A stretch of DNA of 64,000 nucleotides from Bolinopsis microptera (lineage: Eukaryota > Ctenophora > Tentaculata > Lobata > Bolinopsidae): the NCBI RefSeq assembly GCF_026151205.1, contig NC_087078.1, positions 14,773,118 to 14,837,117 of the forward strand. The letters are read 5' to 3'. The notes below the pieces were generated by a model. It was not told the DNA's origin. It saw only the letters and a list, made by a program, of their open reading frames with translations, and did not search any database. Each line of letters begins with the position of its first letter. The first letter of the stretch is position 1. Position numbers and translations under genes: made by a program. Below, piece by piece: positions 34,575-46,200 of the stretch.

Positions 34575-37500
34575 TCAGACACGTTGTGACCTTCTTAGAC
34601 CTGGAATATTATGTAATAAGAAACTGGGCCACGTGTCATCGTCATTTTCACTCTGCAGGTTCAAGAGCATGCGTTTTGTAGCCGATTTAAAAAGGTTTAT
34701 GGAAAAAAGTGTGGGTAGGGTGCTTACATTTGCATTTACAGCATAAATTGAGAGTAAAGGTCCTTTGAAGAACATCGAAGATCTGAAATGTGTGGTGTTG
34801 TACTCGGCTAACCAGGATGCTGCAGTCACGTGATCTGAGTTTGCAGTGGGTGCATTTTCTGGGATAGTCATACAGATTTGTTGAGGGACTGAGCTGCGGA
34901 AATGTTTGATTCGGTGCATGAGAATTAGTGTGTTTTTTACAATAACACTGTGCACCGTGAGTATACCATTGTTATTGAAAAATTGTTTTGTGTGTTCTGG
35001 CAGTCGACCGTCTTTGTAAAAGTAATTAATGTGACCTGGCATTACTGCCCTGATACCCTGTTTTTGTCGTGAGAAGAGTGATTCAATGTGATTTTTTGCT
35101 GCAAACCCCCATACAATTGAACAGAAGTTTAAATGCGATTGAACAAAACTTTGATATATCTGTAGCCTTATTTGAATCGATAGGTGACGTTTTATTTTAT
35201 ACATAATTCCTACATACCGCATCATTTTTGATCTAACAGCTGCTATATATGCTTAGACCATGTTAGTTTATCATCCATTATAACGCCAAGGAACCGTGCT
35301 TCCCTTTTACGTTCTAATTGTGTGTCTGCAATATGAATATTTGGAGTATTATCAGTATTTCTAACACCGAAAAGCATATAGCAGGTCTTTTTTAGATTAA
35401 GTGCAAGTCCATTACAGTCAACCCAGCGTACAAACTCGTGGGAGAATTGGTTGAATTTGTGTATAACATCGTTTGCATTTTTGCCTTTTATTATGATGTT
35501 CGCATCATCAGCGTAGAGTATAAACTTTATCATACTGTTGATATTTGGCATATCATTGATGTAGATTAGGAATAACAAAGGTCCCATAATACTGCCCTGT
35601 GGAACTCCGTATGTAATAGGTTTAAGAGCTGATTTAATACCATTCAAACATACATATTGCTGACGTGTGCTCAGGTAGGATTTAAACCATTGCAAAGCTT
35701 GCCCACGGATTCCATAGTGCTGGAGTTTGTCAATCAATACATCATGAGACAAAACGTCAAAAGCTTTACTAAAGTCGACTAGGAGTAATAGAGCAACTTC
35801 CTTTTTGGCAAGGGAATTCAGAATCGTGTGTTGAGCATCCAAAAGAGCATGCTCACAGGATCGGCCTGGCCGGAAGCCATATTGCCCTTCAAAGAGCGAG
35901 CCTTTCTTGTCAAGGAAGTCCATTACTCTATTATGCATAAGTTTTTCATACAATTTGGAAAAGGTGCACAGCAAAGATATGGGTCGATAGTTAGTGGCGT
36001 CGGATTTTCTGCCTCCTTTGTGAATTGGTATAACTTTAGCTATTTTGAGAGATGATGGGAAGATACCTTGACTAAATGATGTGTTAATGATTATGGACAA
36101 GACTTTACAGAAGGAGGGGCAGTCTTTTACAATTTTTAGGGGTTCAATTTTAGTGTCTTGAGTGGATTTATTCTTAAGCTTGCTAATAATTTGTTCAACT
36201 TCACTTTCGGTAGTTGGTCTTACGAACATAGACTGCGAAGCTGGGCTGCTAAGGTAATGTTTAAAACCCCCTGGATCGAATACAGTACGCGCGCTGATCG
36301 CATCTTTGATTTTTGTGGCAATGTTGGAGAAGTAAGAGTTAAAGTGCTCAGCTACATCACTGTCACTATTTATGATATTTCCGTCGGCGTTTTGGAGTTT
36401 AATTTTGTTATGAGATTTAGATTTTCTGCCAAGTAGAGTGTTGATCAGCTGCCATTGTTTCTTTGAACAATCTTTATACTTATCAAATTGTGTTTTGTAG
36501 TATTTGTCTTTTGCCTTATTGACGTGCTTGTCGCAGAATGCCTTATGCTTTTTGTAAGCCTTGTAGTTTTCCTCCGTTGGGTCCACTATTTTGGCATGGA
36601 ATAATTTGTTTTTACGAGCACATGCAATTTCAAGCCAGGGTAGCATAAAAGGTTTGGGGTCCTGCCTTTCAAATTTGCGGCGCACATGATTGGTTTTCAC
36701 TGGGTATGCCTCATCATAATGCTGACCGTATATTTCAATAAATTTGTTATATTGTTCATCAGCACAATTTTCACGTGTGACTTCCTCCCACATTTCGGAT
36801 CCAATTAATTCTATAAATTTAAGGTTGTTCGACTCGTTAAACATACGTTTTTCAATATTCATTCCATGGTCGACTCTGTGTCGTTTGTTTCTACTCCCTG
36901 CAATGTGGCTGTATTGCCCAAGTGAGATAGTAACAAGAGTGGCTAGATGATCAGACAGGTCAACAGTAAGAACATTGCAGCTGTGTGTGTGTTGTACGTT
37001 ATTGCTGTAAACATGATCTATAAGAGTGGCACTGTGATCAGTGATACGTGTGGGACGTGAGACTAGCTGAAAGAAACCGTATTTAGTCATAGTTTCAATC
37101 AAATTTTGACTATGTTTGTCAGTATCATAATGTGTAAGATCTACATTGAAATCACCGACTAATATAGTATGTTTTCTCGAGTGCCTTTCCATGCCGTGTA
37201 ATAGGGAGTCAATGAGTTTGTTAAAATTATCAGGATTTTTTGATGCTGGTGACCGATATATATTGACGATTATCTTTGTTTTGTTAAAGCCTTTGCAGTT
37301 ATGGAGTTTTACCAACATGAATTCACCACTCTTGTCTGTCACATCAAAGTTTTGGGGAAAGAATTTTTCAATATTTTCAGACTCGCATACGCGCGTATTG
37401 ATATAAATTGCTAAACCCCCACCACGACCAGAACTACGTATTGGATCTCGTAACAGTGGTTCATAAAATCCCTCAAGCACTAGGTCATTAATACCATTAG

Positions 37501-38237
37501 GAAGCTTATCCTGCAAGAGATTAGTCTCGTTAAAACAAAGGACATCATACTTCGAGTACGTGAATATATCTTCTCTTAATTTGTCTACGTTTTTAAGAAG
37601 TCCCCGTATGTTTAAGGTAAATATCTTAAGATCACATGGTCCTGACGAACTTACATTTGTCGGCTCCATGTAATTGCAGCTAACTAAAATATCAGAAATC
37701 TCATTCCAATATTCGAGTTCCTGATCTTGGTCAATTGAATTTCCTATTTCGTTAATCAACTGATAGCGATCGTAGGGATTGTGGATTACGTCGGCGTGAG
37801 TATGTGTATGTAATGAGTATAGCTGATAGCAATGTACATAGTATCCCGGGATCATATTTTCACAGCAATTTCTGCATCCTAATAAGTCGGAGTGACATTT
37901 GGTATGTACTTTAGATTCGCACCAGTGGCAGGTTTTCAGGTTGGCGGGGGAGTAAATCCAGCCATTGCAGCATGTGCATTGGACTTTAAATTTAGGACCT
38001 ATGACGGGCCCTTGTCTCGGTGGCTTTGCCGAGGGGCATGCATTTACTGGTAAGGCGCTGGAAATACAGTCATAACATATCCAGGCAGAGCCAGAATCTA
38101 CAATTATTTTTGCCTCAGACTTAGATAACTTCATGCATTTCATATGTTTTATTTTGTCGCAGTGACTGCGAAATTAGGAACGAACGTGATTTAGGAATAC
38201 GTGTATTACATTTGTTGCAACGCTGAGATTCGTTCAT
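34575..38237 (-). pseudogene. CR1-type LINE ORF2: zinc fingers, endonuclease, reverse transcriptase (frameshifted)
   Basis: The main frame, 38143-35243, gives 966 residues. The N-terminus has Cys/His clusters (WICYDC; CTCCNGW; CHWCESKVHTKC; LGCRNCC) like a PHD or zinc ribbon. An ATG at 38237 in another frame supplies further CxxC pairs, so a small shift probably lies near 38180. The apurinic-type endonuclease follows (LNIRGLL, FNETNLL, VGDFNVDL, LSDHLATL; about residues 172-405). The reverse transcriptase has NYRPISLLCTFSKLYEKL, LLVDFSKAFD, PQGSIMGPLLF and YADDANI. A shift at TATATA near 35245 moves the last 216 codons (to 34575), RT-distal sequence with FCSIVWG, into another frame. Two point lesions in an otherwise open frame imply a recent copy. 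Confidence 0.8.
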
Positions 38238-39026
38238 AGAACTATGAGATAATGTATTATATTCGTTAGTATTATAGTTATATTATGATATATTTAAGAG
38301 AGTATAGACTTACTATTAATACAAAATATGATAATAATAACGTGACCTAGTCAGATACTTCTAACGAAGACTTTCAGTCCTGTGTGTAGAAAGTACCGTG
38401 ACTTATCTACAGTAATTGAGTAAACTTCACCTTTACCTTTATGATTGACCTTTAACTTCTCTTCTATTACTTGATGGCAGCAGCTCACCGTGCATGAGCC
38501 TAATTTCCATATGTACAGTAATGTATGTGTCGAATGTTCAGAGTCAAATGTACAGAGTCAAATGTACAGATCAGTCAAATGTACAGTAATGTGTGATGTA
38601 TGTATAATGAGTACTGTGTACCCTGTGTAAATATCTGTGTAGATATCGTGTAAATATTGCGTCGTCGTTGTCTGAGTACGGCATGAGGTTAGGAATTAGA
38701 TAATATGAAATGATTGTTATGATGTAGGGACGTGGACTATTATCAAGCAGGGTTTATTTCGCGTTTTGCTGATAAGGTGTGATAGATAAGGTGAGAAGGT
38801 AGGGAATCTGGATAAGGGAAAAGTTCGTTTAAGTAGTTGGTTGTATTATGTGCTTTGTGCTTGAGTTTGAATTTGATTTGAAAAAATATTGTAAGAGTTT
38901 GTTCAAATAAGTTACGTTTGTTTGATTAGTGAAATTGTTTGCGACTCAGCGCGAGTCTGGAAAGTTGTTCAGGATTCGATATTTTTGTCATGATAATTTG
39001 ACATTAAGATATAAAATACGTCGTGC

Positions 39027-39770
39027 TCAGGTGCCAAAGTGGCCAGGGATTGGATAAGATATCATACGTTTAAAGTGCTCACGTAGAGGTAGGGGTCCTC
39101 GCCTGAACCCCAGTCCAATGAGCACACAGTTTACCCAGCAATCTGATAATACACTCTGTCCAATATAGTTAAGATGTAGACCGTCACGAGCGAGGTGAGC
39201 GAGACTAAAACTTGAGTTGTCGAAGAGTCTGAAGTTGTCATGGTGAAGGGAGCACTTAAACATGAGTTCATTAAGGTACTGGATAATGTCGTTGTGGGTG
39301 TTGAATCGGTCAGCATGTATCGATAGTGGACTGACTGCATCGAATAAGAACATAGTGCGCGGGAACTGTTCTATGAAACTTCTGATGTGATCATGCAGCA
39401 GGACGGCACTCGCTCTGTTTTTCTGGATATCGTTTATGCCAGCACTTATGAGTACAATGTCGGCTTGTTGAATCGATTCCCGGTGTTCCTTTAAGTCGCG
39501 GAGGAAAAATAAGTTTTCCCGGAACGCTATGACAGGTGAACGAAATTGAGAACAGTCAAAATTACAGTTTTTGCTGTCAGACAGTATCAGCACTCGTTTG
39601 GTCTGGTTCACTTTATGATGGGGTAGAGGTCGCAGCTGATGGCTGCTAGATTTTCTGGAATGTGCCGAGGCCAACTGTCTAAAGGTTAAGCTGATTCGAG
39701 GACCTTCAAAATCCGCCTGAGTTTGCGGAGGAACAGCATGGTCAAAAAGGTCCTGCGATTTTCGCGTCAT
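39027..39770 (-). CDS. CR1-type LINE ORF1, SGNH/GDSL esterase domain
   Basis: An intact frame of about 247 codons from ATG 39770 (it stays open slightly further upstream to a GTG at 39800). The SGNH blocks are visible in order: VLILSDSKNC (block I, nucleophile Ser in a DS context), ISAGINDIQKN (block III, Gly-x-Asn-Asp) and LARDGLHLNYIG (block V, Asp-x-x-His). Esterase domains in ORF1 are known from CR1-group LINEs and are thought to aid RNP-membrane or lipid interactions; the function is unproven. The product is basic at its N-terminal side. It lies upstream of ORF2 on the same strand. Confidence 0.75.
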   Translation of the reverse strand: MTRKSQDLFDHAVPPQTQADFEGPRISLTFRQLASAHSRKSSSHQLRPLPHHKVNQTKRVLILSDSKNCNFDCSQFRSPVIAFRENLFFLRDLKEHRESIQQADIVLISAGINDIQKNRASAVLLHDHIRSFIEQFPRTMFLFDAVSPLSIHADRFNTHNDIIQYLNELMFKCSLHHDNFRLFDNSSFSLAHLARDGLHLNYIGQSVLSDCWVNCVLIGLGFRRGPLPLREHFKRMISYPIPGHFGT

Positions 39771-40252
39771 AGTGTAACAGTCGCCGTGTTGAACTGTCAC
39801 GGTTTCATCGCGATACTCGCCTGGAGGACGTCTACGAAAAACTAAATCCCTTTTACCCCCCAGGGAAATGGTAAGTATAGTAAGATTGTATTTAATAAAG
39901 TGTTTAAACCTTAATTATTGTTAATAATGGTAATTTTTTATAAATTTGAGATTCTTTTGTTTTGCCACAATATCAACTTCTATTATAAAATCAAGTTGAT
40001 TTAATTGATAAAATTTTAAGAGTTTATGACTGAATATGCAATAAATTTACATAATCTTATTTTAACGATAAAAATAGAATCGATTCTAAAAATACTTGTG
40101 TTATTTCACATGCATGCTATAGAGCACGATTTGTATTTCTATTCTAATCCATCAATATAATATAATGATTTGCAACATATTTTGTAATAATAAAACTTAC
40201 ATTTCTTCATAGCATCATGAATGTAACAGCACAATGAGTTAGATCACGTGTA

Positions 40253-43200
40253 ATGAGCTGTCACGTGCCCGACCTGCTATCTGACGATGACATTGACTCC
40301 AGCAGTGCTTCAGAGGACTCCTACTCTGACTCCGGCTCTAGTGATGACAATGACTGGCCAGTTGGACTCAGAGATGTTGTCGGGGTGAGACCTACTTCTA
40401 AAGACTATGATAAGGTATACTTTTAAAGTGTATGATTTTGTTAATGAGTTATCAGACTTATCTCGCTTAACGTACCAAACCTCAAGCAATTGTAAATCAG
40501 TTTCCCAATATAATATGACACCATACATTGCATTAGGTGGCTAAATATGTATAAGTGGATTTACCCAAATTGTACAAAAGATTGTTTTGTCAATGTCTGC
40601 AATTTATCGTAACTAAACAATAAACAATGCTCCCTCCCCAGAACGGAATGTTCAAGACAACAAGCGACTACTTCACCACATCAGACGAAGACATGCGGGA
40701 AGTGATGAGTGTGACAGAAACAGAGCCTCTGGCTGGAGACTACATCAGTAACGGGCATCTTTTTGAGAAGGAGGCTAACAAGGAGAATATCGGAGCTGCT
40801 GCTGCTAAGAATGGGGGTGGTACGTTTTTTAGATCAGGGAGATTTGTAGATTTTTATAATAGCCACTGAAATTGTTAATATCTTTCAGAGTCTTGATGCT
40901 GGATTTAATGGTGTTTTGAACTATAAACAGTTAAAAGAGCATTTCCCCACCTTCATCGTTATCCTTAAGTCGTATTTTTGTACTTTTTATTGCCCTACGC
41001 GTACGGTAATTTATTTATTTATAGAGGTTCCAAGAAGAATTTTGAAAGCGTCACGGCTGTCCACTGTCCAGCATGGTAATTGCCCGTTAATAAACACATA
41101 ACAACGCCGGATAACCGCGGCCATTTCCTTACCCCAATCGAATGCTTTTAAATAATACATTGTAAACACAATGAAAATCTTGATCTACGGCGAACCTAAA
41201 TTATTTTTCCTTTCCCCAAACTTCGCGGTAAATCGGGGTTTTATTGAACAATTATATCCAACTACTGCCAAATACTATTTAAAACACTTTACCCCAGCCA
41301 AGAAGCCAGCACCCTCACCCCCTACACAGTCTACTCGCAAGAAACCCCTAGTGATGGATGTTCCTCCTTACAACAGGGACCCGGCAACCCAGGCTCGCAA
41401 TATCAGGAACTTTTACAGGAATCTTCTGGAAAATTACACTGATTACGCTTTGGTTGACGTATCCGATAAGGTTTGCTATATTGAACAAATTCACTTTAGT
41501 TGAGCAATATTCATGTCAATAATAATTATTATATCAATTATATATTAAAATGTTTGTCTATAATTTAAATTATTCAATATATTTTAATGGTATGATAAAT
41601 TACATGATAAAGACACGTACTAAACAATTATTTATAAAATTCTCCATATTGCACGAGTTTCAAGCTGTACAGACTACAGGCTACACGTTATGTAACTGCT
41701 TCTTATTTGTACATGATCTGATGATCTGGCACTTGGCAGTCTACTGTACAAACAGTAGTTGTACGACAACTAACTATTTCTTATGACAGTTGTTTAACTG
41801 TGTATGCTCGTGTTCAGTTTGAAGTACAATGTCAATAACTACTATTGTATTTATGTATCATTATAGTGTATGACTGTCCCAATAAGTCGGCGTTACATTC
41901 CCACGAAAATGAGAACTTGCAACAAAAAGATTGCTCGCTTAAGCAGATTTCAAATCTTGCTATTCCTGATCCCCTGATATTGGTTTTAATAAAACAAATA
42001 TTAATAAAATAAATATTCATGGTGGAGAGAGATATCTATTATATTATATATATATTATATATATTGGTTTCCCCCGATCCCTCGTAATAACGATGATTCT
42101 CAGTGCCAAGAGTTCACCCTCAAGACACGCAGTGAAGTAGAAGTGGCAGTGAATGTGTTCTATGACAAGGCAGTTACGGATGTGTGCCACGCCAAGCCTT
42201 TAGCTTCTCTCTGCATGGTTCGGTTTATTTCATATATTAAATAAATAAATAAATAAATATTGGTATATGTTGTCGGTGCACGTAATGATGGCTCAAATCT
42301 ATTTTCTGCATGGATAATGGATATATAATATGCAAAAAAAGTTGTTTTTATCCAATTGATCCTTCTCGTTTCAAATTTTACGCTTTGATTTGGCTTTTGA
42401 TATCGTGATTTTTCCTAATGCGAGTTATCACTAGCTCTTGTTGCAACATGACACCAAAAATTGTACAGAGTATGGAAGTACACAAGATACACGAAATAAT
42501 CCTGTTTAGAGAAACGATGCTATCGTTCTGTCAGAAGAAGTTTCTCTAGATAAAGGGAGATGTGAATGTAATTGAGGAAGTGTCTGCTGGAAAGTTTACT
42601 GATTGCGAGGGTAAGTTCTTATCATTTCACCGTGGTTAATTGATCTGCTTACTGTTGGGAGGTGAACTATATTTTTCCTTAAATTTGAGAATGATTGGCC
42701 AATTTTCTGTCAGCTTTGTCGCATTGAAACCTGTTATCATTTTCACGTGTTTCAACAAATAATATACAACTTCTTGACAAAGGTTTTAATAATTATTTGT
42801 AATACAAATCTATAGAATATTTATAAAAGTTATGATCGTAAAAACTTATAGAATTTACAAAACTTAGCTTTAAAAACCAGAATATGAGCTACATCGGAAA
42901 TATTTCTAAAAGATACAAAATTTGCTCTTGTTTTTAAGGACAGATACATTCTGGACGATACATTCTGTCCTGTTTTTAATCATATTAATCCTTCAACTTT
43001 TCAATCAGCTCGTCTACAGAGGGTATAGAATGTTTATCAACTAATTTATCCACTGAAGGTCAATCCCCCTTGCCCTCACTGGAGGCCCTAGTGTTCATTT
43101 GAATGTCTGATAAGGTAGTTAAATTAAATATCGGCCTTCAAGTGTTCATTTTAATGTTCATTCAAAATTATGTCCGTTCACGCAATGTCCTGTCAAATAA

Positions 43201-46200
43201 CGTCTGATGTCTAAGATGTTGTCTACAGTACAGGCTAATCTAACTTTCTTCAGTCCTACGATTTTCCATATTGAAAATAGTGTCCCGAATTGTAACAAGA
43301 ATTCTAAGAATTCCAACGATTTGGCATGTTGGAAACCTCACAATCACTCCCTTTCAGCTCTATCCCAAACTCATCTTTGGCCACTTTTTTAGCCCACTTA
43401 CAAGCCTCTATAGAAATAAAGCCAGTATTTCTTCCGATTTTACGTTTACTGAAAACAGAATTTTCTTGAGAATCTTTCTCCATGGCAGTAAGAGCAGCTG
43501 CAACATAGTCCTGTTTGATTCCTATCTCATGTAGCAGACTTTTACAAAATCCTTCCCTATCGTGTACAAGTGACTCATAGCTGTATGACTTAATGCTTTT
43601 CCTTTCATGGGATTCCAGATAAAATGTATGCATTTGACAAAGTAGGACAAAAAACCATGTCTCGATAGCGCTTAAATTAGCAACACCAATTTTATCAAAA
43701 ATATGTTTATATTTGATCGAACTGTATCTTTTTGTTGCCAAAGGTACAGTTTGCATGAGAACCTGTCCAAACAGTCGATGCCATGAGGAGAGTGTCGGCT
43801 TTAACGACCTGTACAGAAACAATTCTTTTACTCCTGGAAGAGTCCTGTGGACTAAGTGAACAAGGTTTCCTGTATAAGCTCCAGTTGGTTTGATAAAGTA
43901 GATTTTGTTTGGATCCTTGCAAAGAAGAAGCAAGATTGCTTTTAGAAAATTTAGATTATCTTTACAGTCTAGAGGACGGTCATTTGATGCAATGTTAGTT
44001 ATGGTCGAAAATATCAATAACGGAAATGGTTCTGCTAGAACTTGGCACTGTTTGGTCTTGTAAACCATAGATGCAACCAGAGTTGAGCCGCACCTGCCAA
44101 TATTGTGTAATATAGTGATGTTGCTGCCATTCCTTTCTGGTTTTCTCATAAGGTACCTGTAAACTGATTCATGTGGTATGATAAGCACCTGTGCTGCATG
44201 GTCATGGGAACTAAAAAAGGTGAAAGGATGCTTATCGATATCATAGAGATCGACTCCAGGCATCATTCTCACAAAAACAAACTCTTGAAGCGAAACAGTA
44301 TACAAGTGAACATTTTCCTGCTCGATCACGCTTATGTCAACTTTTCTGTTAAACTTGAGGAGGAACCAGTGAAGTCCGTTGTACCACAAGACATTTAATC
44401 TGAGGTTCATGAAAACATCATAACAATCAGCCAGATCATTACCACGACATTTCTTCCAGGGTCCAAATACCAAGTTCAGAGCGTATTGAAGGGCAGGCTG
44501 TATGCAGTAACGAATCAGAGGATTCAGCAATACTAAAATCACATCCCGCAAAACTTTCAACATCATTTTTATTTCTTCTCCTTTGTGTCTGGCTGCAGAA
44601 GAAGCATTAGTGTCTTGTTTAAACGGTCTTAAATAATAATAATAATAAATTGAGATTTAATAACACCGCTTTAAAGATAAAACCCAGGGGTACAGGAAAC
44701 GGGGGCCGGGGGGGGGGGGGGGGGGGGGGGGTATCGCCCCCATAAAATCTGGGCAAGGTGCCAAAAAAGGCCGACTTTTAATTTAGGTTTCTAAAAATTT
44801 TGGGGAAAAAAACTTACATATTTCAATTGATCCTGTTGTGTGATCCTGTTATGTGACTCGGATCGACATATTTTTTCAAAGTTTTTCTGGAAACTACTTT
44901 GTCGAAACTCGAATGTTTATGAAAATTCATATACGAGTTCAGGGTACCACTAACTACAAGTAGAGCACCTAAAATCTGGGTTTTGAGCATGTTAAGATGA
45001 TTTGGCATAATTGGGCATAATTTGGACCAAAAATGGGCGTGGCTCTCCCGCGGGCACCGTTGGGAACCCGGACTCCGGAACCCCCTCAAAAGTTCGGTCA
45101 CAGGCCCTAGTTTGTTGGTAAATTGCTATCTCGAAATCACATTTCACAAGAAAATTAGGGTGAACCCCCCTTAAGGGGGCATACCCCAAAACAGTGGTTT
45201 GTGCCGTCCAGACCAAATGACCTCATAACACACCAGCCTTTTTAGATATGATATCAAGATTTTACACACACCTTGACATAGATGCGTATAAACGGCGAGC
45301 AAAATTTCAACCCGATACCGCAAGAAATGATTAACTTATAGCGTCTCAACCACAAAATAATTTTTTCCGAAAATTGCACTCTTAACCAGGAAATGCTCGA
45401 TTACAAAAATGGGAATTCTCAAAATAATTTTTTTTTGTGTGGAAACGGTGCGCTAGAAGGTCACTGAACTGCCTATGAGGTCATTTGGTCTGGACAGATT
45501 TCGGGTATGCCCCCTTAAGAAGGGTAACGTATGCTTGAAGATATGTTTTGTTAAAGATTGGGTTAGAGTTAGGGTTAGGGTTGGGATCAGATTAGAGGGC
45601 TAGGATTTAAAGGGCAAGCTATTTAGAGAACGTGTTTAAAAAGTCACGTGACAGTTGAGTGATAATTGATTATTGATTAATCATCATCCTAGCTTGCACT
45701 TTGCCAAGCACCTTTCAAACTACTTACTTAAGCTAAATATCTAATCGATTTTTTTCTAATTTTGTATCACTATCACTATCAGAGCGAAGTTGGGTAGAAT
45801 TTAAATTTAAAAATTGTCGCATTGATATAATACATATTATCATAGATATAAAGGGTAAAAATAAAAATTCATATTACGTAATCAACAAGATGATCATAAT
45901 TAATCAATCTACACTCGAATTTCACTGATCACGTGACTTATTTAAACACGACGGAAAATTCAAATTCAAAACTCTAACATCTAACGGCTAACCCTCGCTC
46001 TAATCTGACCACAGGTTTGAGCGATGGAATTCCAATTCTATGTCACAATCAAAATTGATTTGACATCGGTTTAAAAAAATCAATTTTAAAACGGCATGGC
46101 GGGTTTGACTTTGAGCCATGAAATTCCAATTCAATTTCAATATTAGAGTAGAAAACGATTTGGCATCGGGTTTTTTTTCGAATCAATTTTTAAACGATGG

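Larger units (their letters stand above)
34500..39850 (-). mobile_element. Nearly complete CR1-type LINE
   Basis: On the minus strand the order is ORF1 (esterase, 39770-39027), a ~790-base spacer, ORF2 (zinc fingers, endonuclease, reverse transcriptase; about 38237-34575), then a short 3' UTR. The 3' end carries an AATTAGTT repeat (2-3 units, 34514-34536 on the + strand as AACTAATT). CR1-family elements typically end in such short tandem repeats. An SGNH-esterase ORF1 is also characteristic of the CR1/L2 group. The 5' limit is only estimated. Confidence 0.8.

Noticed and set aside
35828..37406. Several plus-strand frames across 35.8-37.4 kb
   Set aside because: Shadows of the minus-strand LINE ORF2.
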